Shown: positions 31,941 through 42,166 of the stretch, piece by piece
How positions within the stretch are numbered: the stretch's first letter is position 1
How the letters are laid out: every line of letters starts with the position of its first letter
NCBI GenBank assembly: GCA_900315585.1
Contig: OMZP01000009.1
Location: forward strand, 1-64,000
DNA: 64,000 nt
Direction: 5' to 3'
From: an uncultured Eubacteriales bacterium
GTDB taxonomy: Bacteria > Bacillota > Clostridia > Christensenellales > Aristaeellaceae
Position numbers and translations under genes: made by a program
Notes under the pieces: model-generated
Seen by the model: only the letters and a program-made list of their open reading frames with translations
The model's database searches: none
What the model was told of the DNA's origin: nothing

Positions 31941-33063
31941 CAACAGCGCCACCACCCGGCCCTGCGAGGCGGCGGTGGCGGCGGTGACGGAGTGCCTGCG
32001 GGAGGACTGGTATAACCCCTCGTCGGTCTACAAGCCGTCGGTGGAGGTGTTCAAGAAGCTGCGCCGGACGCGGGAGACGATCCTCGAAAGCGTCCGCGGC
32101 GAGGGCTGCGAGGCCATCTTCACCTCCGGGGGCACAGAGGCCAACAACCTGGCGATCCTCGGCGCGGTGAACCGCATGCGGGGGAAGCAGGTCGTGGCCG
32201 TCAGCGCCGTGGAGCACCCGTCGGTGCTCGCGGCCTGTGAGGAGCTGGAAAAGCAGGGCCACGACGTGCGAACCATCGGCGTGAGCCTTTCCGGCGAGTT
32301 GGACTGGGACGCCCTGGAGAAGGCGCTTTCCGAGGGCGCGAGCCTGGTCAGCGTGATGCAGGTGAACAACGAGACCGGCTGGCTGCTGGGCGGCGAGAGG
32401 CTGCACAGGTTCGTGAACGGCCGGGCGCTGATCCACGTGGACGGCGTGCAGGGCTATCTGCGCGTGCCCTTCGACATGAAGTGGGCGGACCTGTACACCC
32501 TGTCCGGCCACAAGCTCCACGGCCCGAAGGGCGTGGGCGCGCTGATCGTCAAAAAAGGCGTGAAGCTGGCGCCCCGGCAGGTGGGCGGCGGCCAGGAGGG
32601 CGGCCTGCGCTCCGGCACCGAAAACACCCCCGGCATCCTGGGCCTGGGCGCGGCCGTCGGGGAAATGCTTAAATACGGGTGCGACCTTCCCGACAAGCTG
32701 ATGGCGAAGAAGCTGCGGCTCATCGAGGCCATCCGCAGGGAAGTGCCGGAGGTGCTGGTGAACGGCGCGGCCCCGGAGCAATCGGCCCCCCACATCGTGA
32801 ACCTGGGCTTCCCGGGCGTTCGGGGCGAGGTGATGCTCCACGCGCTGGAGGGAGAAGGGGTCTACGTGTCCACGGGCTCGGCCTGCTCGTCCAAGAAATT
32901 GAAGGTGTCGGCGGTGCTGACCGCCGCGGGCCTCAGCCCCAAGACGGCGGAGTGGGCCGTGCGCTTCAGCCTGAGCCCCCACACCACCGAAGAGGAAATC
33001 GACTATGCCGCGGCCAGGGTCGGCGCGCTCTATCGCCAGCTGGTGCGGTTCCAAAGGAGATAA
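31921..33063 (+). CDS. Cysteine desulfurase (IscS/NifS-like)
   Basis: 380 aa; ATG 31921 inside the end of the preceding gene. PLP enzyme that removes sulfur from cysteine as a persulfide. H99 in EHPS, PLP lysine K198 in SGHKLHGPKG and the persulfide cysteine C322 in STGSACSS are present. It is followed after 8 bp by thiI, so it probably feeds sulfur to ThiI for 4-thiouridine in tRNA, as in the Bacillus NifZ-ThiI pair, rather than (only) to Fe-S cluster assembly; no iscU or sufU is adjacent. Confidence 0.92.
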   Translation: MAQAYLDNSATTRPCEAAVAAVTECLREDWYNPSSVYKPSVEVFKKLRRTRETILESVRGEGCEAIFTSGGTEANNLAILGAVNRMRGKQVVAVSAVEHPSVLAACEELEKQGHDVRTIGVSLSGELDWDALEKALSEGASLVSVMQVNNETGWLLGGERLHRFVNGRALIHVDGVQGYLRVPFDMKWADLYTLSGHKLHGPKGVGALIVKKGVKLAPRQVGGGQEGGLRSGTENTPGILGLGAAVGEMLKYGCDLPDKLMAKKLRLIEAIRREVPEVLVNGAAPEQSAPHIVNLGFPGVRGEVMLHALEGEGVYVSTGSACSSKKLKVSAVLTAAGLSPKTAEWAVRFSLSPHTTEEEIDYAAARVGALYRQLVRFQRR

Positions 33064-33071
33064 ATAAAGGC

Positions 33072-34220
33072 ATGCAGAACGTACTGCTCGTCCGCTATGG
33101 CGAGGTATTTTTGAAGGGCGCAAACCGCCCGCACTTTCTGAAGGTGCTCACCGACAACATCAAGCGGGCCGTGAAGCCCCTGGGCGGCCACGTGTGGCTG
33201 TCCGACTCCCGGGTGTACGTGTCCGGCTTCTCCGACCTGGAGGCCACCATCGACCGGGTGTCGAAGGTGTTCGGCGTGTACTCCGTCAGCCCCGCCGTGG
33301 AGATGGAGAAGGACATCGACGTGATCGCCGCCGAGGCCGTGAAGATGATGCAGGGCTATTCCGGCACCTTCAAGGTCCAGGGCAAGCGCAGCGACAAGAA
33401 GTTCCCCATGAACAGCATGGAGATCGCCGCGGAGATCGGTCACCAGGTGCTGGAGGCCAACCCCAGCCTGAAGGTGGACGTGCACAAGCCCCAGCACAAG
33501 CTGATGGTGGAGATCCGGGACAACGCCTACATCTGCGTGGAGGAGATCATGGCCGTGGGCGGCATGCCCATGGGCACCGGCGGCAAGGCGGCGCTGCTGC
33601 TCTCCGGCGGCATCGACAGCCCGGTGGCCGGGTATCAGCTGATGAAGCGGGGCGTGCGCATGTGCGCCATCCACTTCCAGAGCCCGCCCTACACCGGCGA
33701 GCTGGCCAAGGACAAGGTGATGCAGCTGGCGAAGAAGCTGGCCTTCTATTCCGGCGGCATGCGGGTGTACCTGGTGCCGTTCACCAAGTGCCAGCTGGAG
33801 ATCCACGAGAAGTGCCCGGACGAGCTGGGCACACTGATCACCCGCCGTTTCATGATGCGCATCGCCCAGCGCATCGCGAAGGACTTTGGCGCGCTGGCGC
33901 TGATCACCGGCGAGAGCCTGGGCCAGGTGGCCTCCCAGACCATGGAGGCCCTGTGCTGCACCGACGCCGTGGTGGACATGCCGGTGTTCCGGCCCCTGAT
34001 CGGCCTGGACAAGACCGAGATCATGGACATCGCGAACAAGATCGACACCTACGAAACTTCCATACTCCCCTATGAGGACTGCTGCACCGTGTTCACCCCC
34101 CGCCACCCCGTGACCAAGCCCAAGCTGGAGACCATGCCCAAGGTGGAAGCCAAGCTGGACGTGGACGCCCTGGTGGAGGAGGCCGTGGCGGGCACGGAGA
34201 TGGTGATCGTCGAACCCTGA
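33072..34220 (+). CDS. thiI: tRNA 4-thiouridine synthase ThiI
   Basis: 382 aa; ATG 33072 with AAAGG just upstream. N-terminal ferredoxin-like and THUMP domains (about 1-165), then the PP-loop ATPase with LLLSGGIDSPVA (about 178-189). No rhodanese domain is present, which is the Bacillus-type form where sulfur is passed directly from a dedicated desulfurase, here the upstream gene. The product modifies U8 of tRNAs and may also serve thiamine thiazole synthesis. Confidence 0.95.
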   Translation: MQNVLLVRYGEVFLKGANRPHFLKVLTDNIKRAVKPLGGHVWLSDSRVYVSGFSDLEATIDRVSKVFGVYSVSPAVEMEKDIDVIAAEAVKMMQGYSGTFKVQGKRSDKKFPMNSMEIAAEIGHQVLEANPSLKVDVHKPQHKLMVEIRDNAYICVEEIMAVGGMPMGTGGKAALLLSGGIDSPVAGYQLMKRGVRMCAIHFQSPPYTGELAKDKVMQLAKKLAFYSGGMRVYLVPFTKCQLEIHEKCPDELGTLITRRFMMRIAQRIAKDFGALALITGESLGQVASQTMEALCCTDAVVDMPVFRPLIGLDKTEIMDIANKIDTYETSILPYEDCCTVFTPRHPVTKPKLETMPKVEAKLDVDALVEEAVAGTEMVIVEP

Positions 34221-34225
34221 ACAGG

Positions 34226-34480
34226 GAATTAGGAATGAGGAATTAGGAATGAGGAATTAGGAATTAGGAATTAGGAATGGCGGATCAAATCCTTCGGATT
34301 TGTTTTGACAAAAACCAAAATCCGCTGGTGATTTGTCCGTATTTCAAGAATAAAGAATCGCAGCTGATCCTGTTTGAATAAAATGAAATCCGTCAGGATT
34401 TCTACCGCAATTCCTCATTCCTCATTCCTCACTCGTCACTCGTCATTCCTCACGCCTCATTTTCACTCCCCACGCCTCAT
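34226..34480. repeat. GAATTAG/GAATGAG heptamer inverted repeat
   Basis: Left arm 34226-34281 has eight 7-bp units (GAATTAG, GAATGAG, ending GAATGGC). The right arm at 34408-34480 holds inverse units (CTCATTC, CTCACTC and variants). The 125 bp between are AT-rich with no coding frame. Together they fill the gap between thiI and the helicase. Confidence 0.85.
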
Positions 34481-34492
34481 CAATCCTGAATC

Positions 34493-36754
<2,262 letters not shown>

Positions 36755-36788
36755 ACGACAGGAAGGACGAAAGGAAAGGGTGGTTTCT

Positions 36789-38993
36789 GTGAAGCACGTT
36801 GAGAAACAAAACCTGCGGAGGGCGAAGGGCTTCCTCCTCATCCTCATGCTGCTGGTGCTGTGCCTTTGTTATACCGGGTGTGATTATGAGGATTTATTTC
36901 CAACGCATGAACACAATTTTGAGTTCTTGATGTATCAATACGGCGTAGCCGTTTATGAAGACGGAGTCATCACCGATGTCAAGCGCGTTCCCTGCGGACA
37001 AAAGCGAATCAAATATGAAGAATACAGATGCAGCATATGCGGCAAGCCTCTGTACAAGCCTGCCGGGGGCGGTGGTGAACAGAATTGCGATACTGTTGGA
37101 CGGTATAAGGTAACGACGGAGCCGACCTGCACAAAGGCGGGCGTACAGACTGCGACATGCTCATACTGCGGGAAGGTATACACCAAAACCGTCTCCGCCC
37201 TCGGCCACGACTACAAGAATGTTGACGCGAAGGACCCCACCTGCACCGAGCCGGGCAACACCGCGGGCAAGAAGTGCAGGCGCTGCGGGCATATGCACTC
37301 CGGCGAGGAGCTCCCTGCGCTGGGGCACATTTGGAGCGAGCCGACCTATTCCTGGAGCGCCGACCTTTCGGCCTGTACCGCCTCGCGCGTATGCGCCCGC
37401 GGCCATGTGGAGACGGAGACGGCGAAAGCCGCGGTTGAGACGACGGGCAACACCTGCACCGGCGGCGTTACCACATATAGCGTGACCTTTACGAACCCCG
37501 CCTTCGTGGCCCAGAGCGATACCGTGGCGTTTGACGGCGTCGGCCACAGGGAGGTGATCATCCCCAGCGTGGCCGCCACCTGTAAAAAGACCGGGCTGTC
37601 GGAGGGAAAGATTTGCTTGGTGTGCTGGGAGATCCTCGTGGAGCAGAAGGAGACGGATAAAGACCCGAACAACCATGAGGGGCCGTTCGTGCTCGGACTC
37701 AACGCCGACGTGCCTTCCACCTGCACCACTCCCGGCTATCACACCGAGGGCATTTGCAAGGCGTGCGGCGTGGAGGTCAAGACCGAGCTGCCCCTGGACT
37801 CGGACAACCACGGGAAAGTTGTTGTGCTCCCCGCCGTGCCCGCCACCTGCGTGAGTACCGGCCTGACGGAGGGGATGAAGTGCGCAGGTTGCGGGAAGAT
37901 CCTCGTGGAGCAGAAGGAGACGGATAAAGACCCGAACAACCACGAGGGGCCGATTGATGTCACGTCCAACGCCGACGTGCCCTCCACCTGTACCACTCCC
38001 GGTTATCACACCAAGGGCATTTGCAAGGCGTGCGGCGTGGAGGTCAAAACCGAGCTGCCCCTGGACCCGGACAACCACGGGAAAGTTGTTGTGCTCCCCG
38101 CCGTGCCCGCCACCTGCGTGAGTACCGGCCTGACGGAGGGGACGAAGTGCGCCGCTTGCGGGAAGGTGCTCTCAGGGCTTACAGAGACGCCCGTCGACCC
38201 GGACAACCATGACTGGGACGAAGCAAGCTATAATTGGCAGGACAACGGCTTCTGCACTGCTGTCCGCAAATGCAAGCTCGAAGGCACACATGTGCAGAAA
38301 ATTACTTTGCCCATCAATGTCTTGTCGAACAGTGCCACCTGCGAGCAAGCCGGGACGGTCACTTATGCCGCGGACTTCGGCGAGCCGTTTGCGCCGCAGT
38401 TCAAGACATCGGATGCGCCCGCGCTGGGGCACACCGGCGGCACGGCGACCTGCACGGAACAGGCGGTATGCACGCGCTGCAACCAGCCCTACGGCGAAGC
38501 GCTGGGGCACGACTGGGGCGAATGGATGCAGACAAAGGCTCCCAACTGCACGGAGCCCGGCGCGGAGCAACGCACCTGCCAGCGCGAGGGCTGCGGTGCG
38601 ACCGAGACCAGGGAGATCCCGGCGGTCTCAGGCGCGCACGTGGCCGCCGATCCGGTTCAGGAAAACGCGGTCGCGGGCACCTGTCAGGCGGAGGGCAGCT
38701 ACGATTCCGTCACCTATTGCGCGAAGTGCGGGACGGAGCTCAGCCGCGAGACGTTCTATACCGGGAAGGACGCGAGCAACCACGCCGGAGGAACGTACAT
38801 CAAGTACGTGGACAAGCCTGTCGGGGTGGGCAAGGTTGCCTATTATACCTTCTGCTCCGGCTGTAACGCAAAGATCGGCGAGGGGACGGCAGACGCCGGC
38901 GAAGCTCCGGACGACCCCGATGCTTGGTATAAAGAGGACGATAACGACGGCGGCGAGGGCGGTGGATCCGATGGAATTAGCGGAGAAGGATAA
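36789..38993 (+). CDS. Secreted or lipid-anchored cysteine-rich repeat protein
   Basis: 734 aa. AAAGGAAAGGG ends at 36780, giving 8 nt to the GTG at 36789. A signal sequence (basic 1-13, hydrophobic 14-27) ends YTG-C31, a weak lipobox. The rest is made of CxxCG-containing repeats with phrases such as PTCTEPG, CxxCGxxxxxELPALGH and PATCVSTGLTEG, a pattern common in large surface proteins of gut Clostridia. Two near-identical 90-residue repeats come from a DNA tandem repeat at about 37640-38180. The tail is acidic and Gly-rich with no sortase motif. The first 250 bp are more AT-rich than neighbours. Function unknown; adhesion or envelope role is a guess. Confidence 0.75.
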   Translation: MKHVEKQNLRRAKGFLLILMLLVLCLCYTGCDYEDLFPTHEHNFEFLMYQYGVAVYEDGVITDVKRVPCGQKRIKYEEYRCSICGKPLYKPAGGGGEQNCDTVGRYKVTTEPTCTKAGVQTATCSYCGKVYTKTVSALGHDYKNVDAKDPTCTEPGNTAGKKCRRCGHMHSGEELPALGHIWSEPTYSWSADLSACTASRVCARGHVETETAKAAVETTGNTCTGGVTTYSVTFTNPAFVAQSDTVAFDGVGHREVIIPSVAATCKKTGLSEGKICLVCWEILVEQKETDKDPNNHEGPFVLGLNADVPSTCTTPGYHTEGICKACGVEVKTELPLDSDNHGKVVVLPAVPATCVSTGLTEGMKCAGCGKILVEQKETDKDPNNHEGPIDVTSNADVPSTCTTPGYHTKGICKACGVEVKTELPLDPDNHGKVVVLPAVPATCVSTGLTEGTKCAACGKVLSGLTETPVDPDNHDWDEASYNWQDNGFCTAVRKCKLEGTHVQKITLPINVLSNSATCEQAGTVTYAADFGEPFAPQFKTSDAPALGHTGGTATCTEQAVCTRCNQPYGEALGHDWGEWMQTKAPNCTEPGAEQRTCQREGCGATETREIPAVSGAHVAADPVQENAVAGTCQAEGSYDSVTYCAKCGTELSRETFYTGKDASNHAGGTYIKYVDKPVGVGKVAYYTFCSGCNAKIGEGTADAGEAPDDPDAWYKEDDNDGGEGGGSDGISGEG
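37637..38180 (+). repeat. 270-bp tandem repeat within the Cys-rich protein gene
   Basis: GTGGAGCAGAAGGAGACGGA recurs at 37637 and 37907, and GGCATTTGCAAGGCGTGCGG at 37749 and 38019, a period of 270 bp (90 codons). The copies are nearly identical at DNA level, indicating recent duplication or ongoing slippage. Confidence 0.9.
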
Positions 38994-39136
38994 ACCGGTT
39001 TTCGCCCTGACAGGTTGGCGATGACGAACAGGCCCGGGCAGGGCGGCGTTGCGCCGCCCGCCCTCTGTGCCGACGCTGCATAGCATGTGATCGCTTCGGC
39101 AAGAATGAAACCCATAACGATTGAAGGAGAATTTCC

Positions 39137-39457
39137 ATGGCAGAGATCAGAAACTATACCTCCGAGGATATGAAATTTGAGAACCTGTCGAAAAACCACC
39201 TGACCCTGGTGGACTTCTGGGCAGCCTGGTGCGGCCCCTGCCGGATGCTCGCGCCCATCGTGGACGAGCTGGCGGAGGAGACCGAGGGCGTGGTGTTCGC
39301 CAAGGTGAACGTGGACGAGAACCCCGATGTGGCCATCGGCCTGGGCATCCAGTCCATCCCGACGCTGTACCTGTTCAAGGACGGTCAGGCCGTGGATCGC
39401 TCCGTCGGCCTGCAGGGCAAGGACGCCATACGGGCGATGATCGACCGGAACCGGTAA
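39137..39457 (+). CDS. trxA: Thioredoxin
   Basis: 106 aa; ATG 39137 after GAAGGAG. The redox motif is WCGPC with C32 and C35, in the expected VDFWAAWCGPCRMLAP context, and the cis-proline loop SIPTLYLF is present. Full-length single-domain cytoplasmic thioredoxin. It is flanked by palindromic repeats on both sides and is probably transcribed alone; no promoter was identified. Confidence 0.95.
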   Translation: MAEIRNYTSEDMKFENLSKNHLTLVDFWAAWCGPCRMLAPIVDELAEETEGVVFAKVNVDENPDVAIGLGIQSIPTLYLFKDGQAVDRSVGLQGKDAIRAMIDRNR

Positions 39458-39462
39458 GCGCA

Positions 39463-39620
39463 AGCCTTCCCCTTTGGGGAAGGTGGCATTTGCGCAGCAA
39501 ATGACGGATGAGGTCGCCTCTCCTGACGCATCGCTTCGACAGGGCACAGCGTTCGGGGAGACGACCTCATCCGTCTTGCTGCGCTTCGCTTGCAATCCAC
39601 CTTCCCCTGAAGGGGAAGGC
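39463..39620. repeat. CCTTCCCC palindromic element, full copy
   Basis: Left GCCTTCCCCTTTGGGGAAGG with GACGGATGAGGTCG, and right inverse GACCTCATCCGTC ... CCTTCCCCTGAAGGGGAAGG. About 158 bp, forming one long imperfect hairpin with hairpins at both ends. Non-coding. Confidence 0.85.
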
Positions 39621-39637
39621 TATACGCTCATTTTTAC

Positions 39638-39691
39638 GCACAATTTCCGATAATAACACGGCTTTGGCTGTGAAATTAACGGAAATTGTGC
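39638..39691 (+). promoter_or_regulatory. 12-bp inverted repeat at the RNase J promoter
   Basis: GCACAATTTCCG (39638-39649) and its exact inverse CGGAAATTGTGC (39680-39691) are 30 bp apart and end against the -10 region of the rnj promoter, a layout expected for an operator. No regulator is known for it. Confidence 0.6.
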
Positions 39692-39697
39692 TATACT
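39689..39697 (+). promoter_or_regulatory. Probable extended -10 promoter of RNase J gene
   Basis: TGC-TATACT (39689-39697) is an extended -10 box; the -35 position 17 bp upstream is poor. Confidence 0.45.
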
Positions 39698-39809
39698 TTA
39701 TTTGGTATGCTGTGGTGTGGTATCGCATACTGAATGATGAATTAATTGCCGGTGGGCTGCCACGGCGAAAAGATAGGAAACCCAATGAAGCGATAAAGGA
39801 GGCAATGGT

Positions 39810-41483
39810 TTGTCCAGAAAAAACAAGGAAACCCGGCTTAAAATCATACCGCTGGGCGGGCTTGGCGAGATCGGCAAAAACCTGACCGTGCTGGAATATC
39901 AAAACGACATCATCGTCATCGACCTGGGGAGCATCTTTCCCCGGGAGGACATGCCCGGCGTGGACCTGGTGATTCCCGACACCAGCTATTTGGAGCACAA
40001 CAAGGAAAAGATTCGGGGTTATTTCATCACCCACGGCCACGAGGACCACATCGGCGCGGTGCCCTATGTGCTGCGCAACCTGCCCGCGCCCGTCTACGGC
40101 ACGAAGTTGACGCTGGCGCTGTGCGAACACAAATTGAAGGAGCACCGGCTTCAAAACGTGGCCCCGCTGAACGTGGTCACCGAGGGCGACGTGATCCGGG
40201 CGGGCTGCTTCTCCGTGGAGTTCATCCATGTGAACCACTCCATCGCCGGCGCCTGCGCCCTGGCGATTCGCACGCCCGTGGGCACCGTCGTTCACACCGG
40301 CGACTTCAAGGTGGACTACACGCCCCTGGACGGCGCGCCCATCGACCTGGGCCGACTGGCCGAGCTTGGGCAGGCGGGCGTGCTGGCGCTGCTGTGCGAC
40401 TCCACCAACGCCGAGCGCCCGGGCTACACCATGTCTGAAAAGAAGGTGGCCGCCACCTTCAACGACCAGTTCCAGAAGGCCACGGGCCGGGTCATCATCG
40501 CCATGTTCGCCAGCAACGTGCACCGCATCCAGGCGGTGGTGGACTCCTGCGTCCGCTTCCACCGGAAGGTGTGCCTGATGGGCCGCAGCATGGTGAACGT
40601 GTCCAAGGTGGCCATGCAGCTGGGCTATTTAAAGATCCCGGAGGGGACCCTCATTACTGCCGAGGAGATCGACCGCTATCCCGACGAGCAGATCGCCGTG
40701 GTCACCACCGGCAGCCAGGGCGAGCCCATGAGCGGCCTGAGCCGCATGGCCTTCGCCGAGCACCGGAAGCTGGAGATCCGCGAGGGCGACATGGTCATCA
40801 TCTCCGCCACGCCCATCCCCGGCAACGAGAAGAGCGTGTCGAGGGTCATCAACCAGCTGATCCGCATCGGCGCGAACGTGATCTACGATTCCCTGGCGGA
40901 GGTGCACGTTTCCGGCCACGCGCGGCAGGAGGAACTGAAGCTGATGCACTCGCTGATCAAGCCGAAGTTCTTCATCCCCGTGCACGGCGAGTACCGCCAC
41001 CTGTACCATCACGCCAACCTGGCCAAGAGCCTGGGCATGTCCGACGACAACGTGGTGATGGTAGAGATCGGCGACGTGATCGAGCTGGGCCCCAACAGCA
41101 TCGACGTGACCGGCGTGGTGCCCAGCGGCTCGGTGCTGATCGACGGCCTGGGCATCGGCGACGTGGGCTCCGTGGTCCTCAGGGACCGCAAGCACCTGTC
41201 CGAGGACGGCCTGCTCATCGTGGTGATGGGCGTGGACCACGACCTGGGCACCGTCGTCTCCGGCCCGGACATCATCAGCCGTGGCTTCGTGTATGTGCGG
41301 GAGTCCGACGAGCTGGTGGAGGGGGCGCGGCAGGCCGCCGTGCGGGCCATCGAGGCCTTCGGCCCCATCGACTCCACCGACTGGAACCGCCTCAAGAACG
41401 ACGTGCGCGAGTCCGTGCAGCGATACATCTTCGACGCCCTGAAGCGCAACCCGATGATCCTGCCGATTATTGTGGATATTTGA
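39810..41483 (+). CDS. rnj: Ribonuclease J
   Basis: 557 aa. The start is TTG 39810, 7 nt after AAAGGAGG; the nearby ATG at 39805 is in another frame. Metallo-beta-lactamase/beta-CASP nuclease with zinc-binding HGHEDH at 75-80, further ligands in HTGDFK and CDSTNAE, the beta-CASP domain with SGHARQEE, and a C-terminal dimer domain. RNase J has 5'-3' exonuclease and endonuclease activity and, with RNase Y and a DEAD helicase, turns over mRNA in Firmicutes. One copy in this window; J1 versus J2 cannot be decided. Confidence 0.93.
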   Translation: MSRKNKETRLKIIPLGGLGEIGKNLTVLEYQNDIIVIDLGSIFPREDMPGVDLVIPDTSYLEHNKEKIRGYFITHGHEDHIGAVPYVLRNLPAPVYGTKLTLALCEHKLKEHRLQNVAPLNVVTEGDVIRAGCFSVEFIHVNHSIAGACALAIRTPVGTVVHTGDFKVDYTPLDGAPIDLGRLAELGQAGVLALLCDSTNAERPGYTMSEKKVAATFNDQFQKATGRVIIAMFASNVHRIQAVVDSCVRFHRKVCLMGRSMVNVSKVAMQLGYLKIPEGTLITAEEIDRYPDEQIAVVTTGSQGEPMSGLSRMAFAEHRKLEIREGDMVIISATPIPGNEKSVSRVINQLIRIGANVIYDSLAEVHVSGHARQEELKLMHSLIKPKFFIPVHGEYRHLYHHANLAKSLGMSDDNVVMVEIGDVIELGPNSIDVTGVVPSGSVLIDGLGIGDVGSVVLRDRKHLSEDGLLIVVMGVDHDLGTVVSGPDIISRGFVYVRESDELVEGARQAAVRAIEAFGPIDSTDWNRLKNDVRESVQRYIFDALKRNPMILPIIVDI

Positions 41484-41486
41484 ATA

Positions 41487-41609
41487 GGGAATGAGGAATG
41501 AGTAATTAGGAATGAGGAATGCTGGTTTGCCTGAAACCCTTGGCATAATAATTAGAAATCCGCAGGATTTCAACCGCCATTCCTCACTCCTCATTCCTAA
41601 TTCCTCATT
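41487..41609. repeat. GAATGAG heptamer inverted repeat
   Basis: Left arm (41487-41522) has GAATGAG/TAATTAG units; right arm (41578-41609) has inverse CTCATTC/CTAATTC units. It lies between rnj and the YlbF-like gene. Confidence 0.85.
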
Positions 41610-41657
41610 GGATGAACCGAAACCCAAATGCTTTACGTCTAAACGATGGAGGTCAGA

Positions 41658-42008
41658 ATGAATCCATACGATCAGGCCCATGCCCTGGCGCGGGCGCTGA
41701 AGGAGAGCGAGGAATACCGGGAGTTCACGCGCCTGAAGGAGACCGCCTATGACGACGGCACCAACAAGGCGCTGCTGGACGAATACAAGCGGCTGCAGTT
41801 CCGCCTGCAGGCCAAGATGGCCGCGGGGGAGAGCATGCCCCAGGAGGACATGCAGCGCCTCCAGCAGATCGGCGCGCTGCTGCAGTTCAACCCGGATGTC
41901 AGCGCCTACCTGATGGCGGAGTTCCGCTATCAGCGGCTCCTGTCCGATATCTTCAAGATCCTCGCCGACACCGCCGGCGTGGACCTGGACATGCTGACAC
42001 AGAACTGA
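41658..42008 (+). CDS. YlbF/YmcA family protein
   Basis: 116 aa; GGAGG at 41648-41652 lies 5 nt before ATG 41658, so the upstream ATG at 41646 is rejected. All-helical protein with the family pattern NPYDQAHALARALKESEEYREF..K....D.....L..E..RLQ...Q. In Bacillus, YlbF, YmcA and YaaT form the Y-complex that modulates RNase Y and competence/sporulation. It sits directly after the RNase J gene, consistent with an RNA-decay role, but which paralogue it is cannot be told. Confidence 0.8.
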   Translation: MNPYDQAHALARALKESEEYREFTRLKETAYDDGTNKALLDEYKRLQFRLQAKMAAGESMPQEDMQRLQQIGALLQFNPDVSAYLMAEFRYQRLLSDIFKILADTAGVDLDMLTQN

Positions 42009-42019
42009 TCGCCCCCAAA

Positions 42020-42133
42020 GGACTGTCTCGGAACACCTTGTTTGACGTAGGGGCGGCATACATGCCGCCCGCGGACGCCATGAATGGCGTCCCTACGGTT
42101 GGAATTGCGCGCTGACATCTGTTTTGAGATAAT
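42020..42133. repeat. GTAGGGGCGGCAT nested palindrome element
   Basis: Starts GACTGTCTCGGAACACC and ends near TGTTTTGAGAT (decayed outer inverted arms). Inside are GGGCGGCAT/ATGCCGCCC and GGACGCCAT/ATGGCGTCC. Same architecture as 51260-51395. Its right end supplies a TTGCGC-17-GATAAT promoter-like pair. Confidence 0.8.
42105..42133 (+). promoter_or_regulatory. Candidate promoter of mltG
   Basis: TTGCGC (42105-42110), 17 bp spacer, GATAAT (42128-42133), lying in the right end of the repeat element, 33 nt before the mltG start. Confidence 0.5.
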
Positions 42134-42166
42134 CCCTCGGGCCATTGAGCGGACAACGGAGGATAC

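Noticed and set aside
42014..42166. Possible small gene in the ylbF-mltG gap
   Set aside because: The sequence is explained by a nested palindromic repeat; open frames there have no ribosome-binding site.
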